From Buxus sempervirens (lineage: Eukaryota; Streptophyta; Magnoliopsida; Buxales; Buxaceae), in NCBI GenBank assembly GCA_947561395.2, contig OX387182.1, forward strand, positions 1,684,001-1,748,000: a stretch of 64,000 bases of DNA, written 5' to 3'. The position numbers and the translations under genes were made by a program. The notes under the pieces were generated by a model. That model saw only the letters and a list, made by a program, of their open reading frames with translations. It was not told the DNA's origin and searched no databases. Positions 56,779 through 64,000 of the stretch are shown here, piece by piece (position 1 is the first letter of the stretch; each line of letters starts with the position of its first letter).

Positions 56779-59700
56779 ATGCCGGCGTCGGACACAGATC
56801 TCCTGCTTCAAACGCCGAATTTAGAAGCCGAGAGGTCGAATCTACTCCGGAAAATTTTCAAGGAAGGAGGTTACGCGTACGTTAGCATGGCGACGCTGGC
56901 TGCCGGTGGGGATTTCCCGGCGGCGGAGGCGGCGCGGGAGATGGCGTGGGAGCAGCTCCATTCGGGGCCGTGGCACTCAGTGTTACCGGCGTGGAGGGAC
57001 GCGTACTCGATGGCTTGTCTTCACGTTGCGGCGTTTCACCACGGTGCGGGTGATTCTCGAGAGGCTCTCAGAGTGCTTGATATGGGATTGATCATGGGCG
57101 GGAGCCTTCTGCGTCAGGATTTGGATTTGGCGGTTGAGAAGATCTTGAGAAGGTCGGGCTCCGTAAAGGGTGTTAATGGAGGAGAAGAGCGTGTAAAGAA
57201 GGAATTTCACTTGAATTGCGATGGTCCCAACGAGACGGAGGTGAGGTTCGTTAGTTTTTTTTCGGCCCGAAAATGAAATTTATTTTTTGAATGACGCTGA
57301 ATTACTGGATTACGTGCGTTTTTTTCTCTTTTATTCTAAATAATAGTCTGATTAAAGCCTAAAATTAATGAGAATTTGGAGAACTTGCCTGCAATTGGGG
57401 TTAAATTATTGCATTTTCTTTCTACTGGGTAAGTAATTCAAATGCGCAAACAATATCATTAAATGAAGTTTCTTTGCTTCTCTACCAGCAAGTCGGTACA
57501 AGGAATTTTTTTTTTTTTGTGTTTGTGTGTGGGTGGGGGGAGTGATGGGTACGGTTTAGGGTTGTTTTCACTTGGCAGAGTAAAGACAAGTTCTTTGTAG
57601 TTGAAAAACCAGAAATCTTAATGGTCAACCAAGTTGCAGGACTAAATTCAGTAAGGATGGCTCCTGACCTGGGGTGGAAAAATGCTTTGTACAATCCTTT
57701 TTCTTTTCGTTGTGCTTTTGGTGGTTGTGGCTGCCGTCCTGCATCCCCCTTCATGTTCCAATGATTGATAAATCAAGGCTTATGTTTGGTTAGATAGAAA
57801 ACAATGGGAACAAAAGTAAAATGGCACTTCATTTTAGAGGAAAACTGTAAGGGCTTTCGAATGAAAATTTTTTTTCTATTGAGCCCACATTTTTTCAGTC
57901 AGCTAAACATGAAAATCTCATGAAGATCATTTATTTTACTTTTTTCTCTAGATTCTGGCTTACCATACACAGCCTAAAGATTTTCCTGCTTCCTCTTCAT
58001 CCCATAACAATGCATCTTCAGCTACTGGGCAGGAGTCTTTGTGGGCCTTATTTCAATTAATGGAGTTATTTTGAACAAGATTCTTGTTGCATTCTGGTGA
58101 AATAGGAAAAATTTGCTGTAAGTCTGTATCTCCTCTCATACACCCGTTTTAAAATTCCTGTAGATGCTTCAAGCTTTGCCAATCAGATCACTTTCTTGTA
58201 AGATGGTTGAGAAGAGATCTTGTTTATCTTTGGATGCATTCCTATGCAATTTTTTCCTACCAGGTTCTCCTGTTATAATCAGCGACTCCATGGCTCATTG
58301 GCCTGCCAGGTCAAAGTGGAAAGACATGGATTATCTAAAAAGGATTGCTGGTGATCGGACTGTTCCAGTTGAGGTGATTAATCCACACATTACTTGAGTT
58401 GTAGTATGACCAATGTTGATATTCCTCTAAAATTTATCTTTGACATGTTAATAGAGAAAAACATCTTTTGTTCACTATATGGCATTGTATTTTGTTCATG
58501 GATTAAAGTTTTAAATCCTGATCAAAGAACTTTGAGAATATGATAATTTGGAAGAAAAATTGAAGGAAATTTTGATTTGTTCTAATTTTAGGGAAATTTT
58601 GAGGAAAGATTTGGAAAAGGATGGAATTTTTAGAACTTTTTAGTGATATTACAAGACAGATGACTTTGTATAATTGAATAACAAAGAATTGTCTATAATC
58701 AGATATAGAACTATGAAAAGCTAACCACATTATTTATGGGATATAAATTGATCAGATTGAGATAGAAATTGGATAAGTCATGAAAACTCCTCACTTTCAT
58801 AACCTAGTTAAATGTAACAAATGGGTGCAAAATAACTAATGTACAGTACAGCTGCTGTACATCCACTAAAAGGGTCCAGATCATGCGCTCACGCCTAGGC
58901 TGGCTTGAAGTAGTCATCCTATCATGAAGGAATGATAGTTTAGCTGCTTCACATTATTACAATGCATGCTAACTAATATTTTTTTTAAACTTGCGAGGCT
59001 CAAGGATCAGCTGATTGTGCCTTAAATTGTGAGGTGCACATGAAGTTCACGTATGTTAGAGGCTTTTGCCTTGTGTAAATAAGTAAACTATAACAGTCGT
59101 GCCTTGTGTATTAAATAAAATTCGGGATCCTGCCAGAAGAAAAATAATTTACCTGTCTTAAACTTTTATTTCATAATTAGGTCCAATATTCTCGCATATT
59201 AAACTTTTATGTGAATGAATTTCAGGCAAAAAGATCTCTTATAGATGCTGAAAGGACCTGAGGTCACAGTTCATTTTATTTTTTGCTTTTTTCCTTTGGC
59301 TGTGGCTTATTCTCATTTATAATCAAAATTCACAATGCGAAATAATGATTAAGTTATGATTACCTGCATTTATATGTATAAAGAGGGAAACCTTAATGTC
59401 AACAATTTATTGCCTTATTCTTGTTTCATTTTTCCATTGGATACAAATATACAATCTAAAAAATGTTTAAAGCACATTTCTAAACATATTGAAACCTTGT
59501 AGGGTTCACAAATTGTGCACTTTAGAAAAAAAAAATTTTATTACAAAAATGCACCTTTTTCATATTTATCCCAACCTTTGCAATTTTATTCTTTATATTG
59601 GTGTACACCTATCCGATACACATGGTAATTGTGACTTTTGAGGCTCCAACTACTTCTAGGAGGGTTATTTTCCATTTTTGCATCATATCAGTGATTTCGA

Positions 59701-62700
59701 AGGATGTGTGGGAATTCACAAATGCACTTATGCAGTATTAGATTATTTTGATACTTCGAATACAACCCTGATTTCCTCTTCCTGACTGATGCCCCGAGTC
59801 TTTAGGAAAATCAATACTGAAGTGGCTAACTATTTGTTTTGTTAGATCTCCTCTGATTGGTTCTCCAGTGGAAAGCAGCTATGAGTTGGTTGGAGAACCA
59901 GACCCACAGGTAGTGGTATGAGGATGTGGGTAGGGATCCTGGTTAAGAGCACTTTGTTCTAATTTCAAGCTGGCCATACATTTTTGTGAAACTGGGACAT
60001 CTCATTAGGATACTCAACTTTCCTTTAGAAGGGATGATTGTTGTGCATCTAGCAGTGGATCTTAACATGATCAATTCCTGGCCTTCCAGGATGACAAGTC
60101 TGTCCATTTCCCCTATTATTAGGTCAATCGGTGAACTTCTTTGAAAGTGTAAACTTCTGAATACTTTCAGAACCACAGAGGGAAAAAGGCATTGAAGAAT
60201 TAACTGCACATGTATATTTCTAGAGCACTTATATTCATATAACTAATCCAGGATATCAATGAAATTATCCTGCTGCCATGTCTGTACGCTTTCTCCTGTG
60301 CATTCTTTGTTTTGCATTTGTCTTAGCCCAGTACATGCTTTGTATAATCAGTGCTTGATAAGCTTCAATCTGTATAACAGTTCAAGATCTGTAATTGGTT
60401 ATGAGGAATGAGCTTCAATCTGTAATTGGATACGAGGAACGAGCTTGATCATATGTAGAAATGTGATAGAAAAAGTGCATAGCGACAGAAGAACATGAAG
60501 TACAAGGAAATTTTCGGAAATTTAAGGCTATGATAATGATAACTCCATCTCTGATCCAGATACCCGTGATCCACTTAATAACCATTTTTTAACATCTAAG
60601 TTATGCCCTGCATCCTGTGCACCATGAAACCTTTCTTCTCCATGTGGTTGTGAGCCATCTGGTCCACCAATTTGCTAATGTTCACATAACGCTTGAAGTC
60701 ATTCTTTACTAAAAGTGAAAACCACTATATTTTTTTTGCAGGTTGGAAAGAACTATTTATGTCCCGAATGGAAGCAAGAGCTGATATCATTTTCTCAGTT
60801 CCTTGAGAGAATTCAGTCAAATGATTGTAATTCTGCTGGTCCAACATATCTTGCTCAGCATCCACTTTTTAATCAGGTAGTTTGTTTCATTAATGGATGT
60901 TATTATCTCAAGCAACCATATTATATCATTAAGAATTTGTATCATTTCAGTTATTTATGTTATATTCAACTGGCAGATACAAGATCTACGGCGGGATATT
61001 ATTGTTCCTGATTACTGTTTTGCCGGTGGTGGGGACCTCAGGCCACTTAATGCTTGGTTTGGTCCAGCTGGGACTGTAACTCCATTGCACCATGACCCAC
61101 ACCATAATATTCTTGCTCAGGTATTTCAAACTCAGAATTATCACACAATATAAAACACGATGTTTGTCATCTAATGCCTTTTTTTTGTGTTTTTTTTTTT
61201 CTTTTTTGGTTTGACTTGCTTGAAGTTGTGCTTTCCCATTTTTCATGATGACTTTTTATTTTGATCACTTCATCATTTCAAGCATGCAGCATAAGAATAT
61301 GCTTGGAATGATTTATTTCTTCTCAGAAGCCACAATTACTAGTTTAGCTCCTTGCTAAATGGTTAGCCCTTTTATGCATGAAGTTAGCAATGAAAATTAA
61401 CAATCTCTCGATTGATGCCCAATATAAAATCTTGATATTTGATGATGTGCTTTTAAAGGAAATTTAAGACATTGGTCAGTGAGTTTCCATGAGAGATCAG
61501 TTGCACTGATTCACACATCCTTATGCCACAGACATCATCATAAATGAAACGTAGAGCTCATAACAATAAACGGAACGAACATTATATGGTATATGTAGAG
61601 CTCATAAGAAACAATAAATGGAATGAACATTATATGGTATATATACCATGTCTAAGCAAAGGAATACAAATTATATTTCACATTATAACCATAGTGATTT
61701 CAACAATATTTCCTTCTGATGGTTGATGAAGATGTTGATTGCCCAAGCTATTCTTTTACAAGACAGTCACCCTTAATTTAGTGGTTGTGAATACTCACTA
61801 GCGAGTTTGTAGAGTGATCATTTAGAAACAATAAATACTCAACTTTCAGTGATATCTCATGCTCAATTGCCCAAAGGCAATATACCATTAAAGGAAATAG
61901 GTTAACATGATTTGAGCATTTAAAGTGATGACTTGGGTAATTAATTGTGAGAAGTTGCAAAGGGTCACACACACACAGAGTTAGTAAGAGCCTAAGAGGG
62001 ACCTTGAATTAAGAAATAGACCTTAGAAGCTAAATAGAAGTTAAAAAAGAGTACCCTGAGCAATTGCAATAATTGGGTTCAGTGATATTCCTGGTACAGT
62101 AGATGCTATCCACATACAATCATACTCAATTTGATGGAATTGTTTGATCTTAAAGGAGATCTCACAGAAATGTTTATTTTTATGAATTGTTCATTCAATT
62201 CATTTTTATTTCAAATAAGTCGTATCTCGCTCAGACCAATAAATAGAGCTGGGATTATAGTTGAAGCCGCCAATAGAAAACCGAAATATCTAGTTATAGT
62301 ATGCATGAAGGAGCATATATATCTATATATATATATATGGTGTGGGGAGGGTTTGCAACTGAATCTGTTACCCTGTTCTTTTGAGATGGAACTGCGTGGT
62401 CAGCTATGTGTTTCCAACTGTTTGTCCTGGATCATGAGTGCTTAGGAGGGTAGAAGGTTACGAAATTTACAGACAGATATTATCCAGTGCATTGCTGCCC
62501 CTTATGCTCATGCCAGAGGAGCTGTCAAAATCAAGTTCTTGGTTTGTTGTACTCTTGGTTAAAGTTTCTGACTTTTTTTTGTTTTGTTTATAGAAGCATG
62601 ATACTCCGTTGGTGAATGGCTTATAACTAGATCAGTGACTGATAGAGATACTTGAAATGCATTGGGTGTGTTATGGCAGTTCTTTGGTGTATCTGATAAC

Positions 62701-63157
62701 AATGCAGGCCAGAAACTTGGAATACTCTATTTTATAAAATTAGTAATGGAAATTAAATAAAAATTCATAAAAAATAAAAATTGTTGACAAAGGCAAGGGT
62801 ACATTTATTCTTAGAATAATTTCTACAAATCGCATTTAAATATGAGCCTTCCATCTTAATCATTTAGGAAATCACAAGAATCATGATGACTATGAGAATG
62901 AACTCTGATTGAACATTTTCGCTGTGGACAGCTAGTATTGATTGACGTGCCAGAGTCTCTTTTTTCTTTTGCCTCCCATTGTTGTTGCTCTCTTTTCTCC
63001 GTGTTTGTACTACATTTGTACTTAAAAGACTTGTTCGTCACTTTGACACATGCTTTTGTTTTAGGTTGTAGGCAGGAAGTATATAAGACTCTATCCTGCT
63101 TCGATTTCAGAGGAGCTTTACCCATTTAATGAATCCATGCTTAGCAACTCCAGCCAG
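56779..63157 (+). CDS. JMJ30: JmjC-domain protein JMJ30/JMJD5 (KDM8-like), 3' end beyond window
   Basis: This is a nuclear Fe(II)/2-oxoglutarate dioxygenase; in Arabidopsis it acts in the circadian clock and in histone demethylation. Exons read in frame: 56779-57240, 58164-58373, 60742-60876, 60977-61120, 63065-63157 (348 codons so far; the Arabidopsis protein is about 429 aa). The N-terminal helical domain includes [40 protein letters not shown] and [16 protein letters not shown]. The JmjC part includes [55 protein letters not shown] (the HxD iron ligands are at about residues 307 and 309) and [19 protein letters not shown]. The exon with the last His ligand and the WWHYV region lies past the window. 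I chose the ATG at 56779 because homology starts there; upstream Lys-rich frame is repeat-derived. A further small exon at about 57949-58028 ([17 protein letters not shown]) is possible but lacks a clear donor. Confidence 0.93.
58374..60741 (+). other. JMJ30 intron (2.37 kb) between the JmjC-start and GKNYLCPEW exons
   Basis: This is AT-rich. There is no recognisable protein fragment or bounded element. Short frames around 59943-60209 and elsewhere are not conserved-looking. Confidence 0.6.
61121..63064 (+). other. JMJ30 intron (1.94 kb)
   Basis: It contains a tandem duplication (61551-61641), a (TA)n tract near 62320-62338 and otherwise plain AT-rich sequence. No coding similarity is seen. 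Confidence 0.6.
61551..61641. repeat. 44-bp tandem duplication
   Basis: GTAGAGCTCATAA and AACATTATATGGTATAT both occur twice with a period of about 44 bp and small differences. Confidence 0.8.
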
Positions 63158-64000
63158 GTAGCTTCTCTCTCCAACCTTCGTTGTATATTAGTATGAATTT
63201 TATGAGGTGACATGAACACACACACACACACATGTATATATGCATGTATGTATGTATATTGATATATATTGCTCTCAAGTTCCACCTTACACGATTCTTC
63301 ATGCATGCCAGCATCATCTTATGACCTTTATTCATGCCCTTGTTACTTCTATCCATTTGAGGATTCCCCCTTATTTGCTAAATTTTCAAATTGTCTGTAT
63401 GTCTGGCCTTGTTTTATATTTGATAGTGTGGGTAGTGTCATTTTCTTAATAGAACATCCATTTTTTAGGGTTCCGATTCTAGATTTTATTGGACCAGCGG
63501 TTTTATATTGCATAATTTGATGGATGGTTCTGAGATCTGATTCTTTACAATTTTTACCACTCAAACAGTATGGTTGCTGTACATATCTGTTGCTCGTGCC
63601 TTGCAGTCAAATCTCGATTGATCTTTTGCAGAATAATAGACAGATCACTGATAGTTATTTCCTTTACTGATTCTCCTCTATTCATTTATTATTACTAATA
63701 TTCTTTTTTGTTATTCTGATTACTGATAGTTATTTCCTTTACTGATCCCTGATTGAATATCCTTCCTTCTGGTAAGCATGGAATGATAATGAATTACAGT
63801 CCCTGCACGATTTTGGCAAGTTTCCCATTCCTGAGTTTTTCTCCTTACTCCGTTTACCACATCCTTGCATTGATGAACAATGCTGATCCCTTGTCATCTG
63901 CAAGATAAATTCTCTGCTCTAGGCTTCTGTACAGGTAGTCAAGAGTTGGCATACAATGTCCCGGGAATATATGTTTGGCTTAATATCTTTGCCCAAGTAA
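63158..64000 (+). other. JMJ30 intron, incomplete at the window end
   Basis: After the donor at 63158 no exon encoding the expected VDLDNI/WWHYV region was found, so the last exon or exons lie beyond 64000. A (CA)n/(TATG)n tract lies at about 63217-63257, and TGATAGTTATTTCCTTTACT occurs twice, 73 bp apart (about 63650 and 63723). Confidence 0.6.

Larger units (their letters stand above)
54649..58028. repeat. Tandem duplication unit B
   Basis: Unit B begins with GTAGGGTTTACCG, the counterpart of the MITE right arm at 43778, and runs through the upstream region (54660-56778), the JMJ30 first exon and part of intron 1 to about 58028. It carries the pre-insertion state for the hAT MITE, the LINE and the retroposed sequence of unit A. 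Confidence 0.9.

Noticed and set aside
57949-58028. Possible extra JMJ30 exon ([17 protein letters not shown])
   Set aside because: A plausible acceptor (CTCTAG) exists, but there is no GT donor in a compatible phase; kept only as a remark.

Overview
The window is nuclear DNA of a flowering plant. The evidence is spliced genes with GT-AG (and a few GC-AG) introns, plant-type L1 LINEs with a C-terminal RNase H, hAT/BED, CACTA-like, gypsy and MITE remnants, and three recognisable plant housekeeping or clock genes. Long TE-filled introns suggest a medium to large, probably woody, angiosperm genome. I cannot name the species from sequence alone. No rRNA, tRNA, CRISPR array or bacterial-style operon was seen.

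Layout. (1) 756-3721, + strand: the last seven coding exons of a mitochondrial type-I DnaJ chaperone (GFA2-like); its 5' part lies before the window. (2) 3722-5796: convergent intergenic DNA with an array of short ACCGGC/GCCGGT hairpins that looks like the subterminal region of a CACTA element. (3) 5797-42933, - strand: a complete FRIENDLY/FMT (clustered-mitochondria, CLU) gene. I resolved 28 coding exons that join in frame into 1,418 codons plus stop. It spans 37 kb because its introns hold a 3.8-kb solo LTR, a hAT transposase relic, a gypsy pol relic, an old L1 of about 5.7 kb, an RTE relic, short L1 copies and MITEs. (4) 43778-58028: a tandem duplication (units A and B) covering the promoter, first exon and part of intron 1 of a JMJ30/JMJD5 JmjC gene. 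Unit A was later hit by a nearly intact 5.9-kb L1 (46189-52068), a 0.9-kb retroposed sequence (53146-54049), a 301-bp hAT MITE and other MITEs. Unit B preserves the empty sites. (5) 56779-63157, + strand: the apparently functional JMJ30/JMJD5 gene, whose last exon or exons lie beyond the window end.

Functional links. GFA2-like DnaJ (mitochondrial protein folding) and FMT (mitochondrial distribution) are adjacent, convergent genes; this proximity is probably chance. The most interesting regulatory signal is in the JMJ30 5' regions. Each copy carries a fold-back of about 85 bp whose two arms each contain an evening element (AAAATATCT), one per strand. Unit A has two such fold-backs in tandem and unit B has one. 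JMJ30 is an evening-phased clock gene in Arabidopsis controlled through this motif, so here the clock motif seems to be packaged in a hairpin that has been copied. Both first exons end in phase 0, so unit A could act as an alternative promoter/first exon for the downstream JmjC exons.
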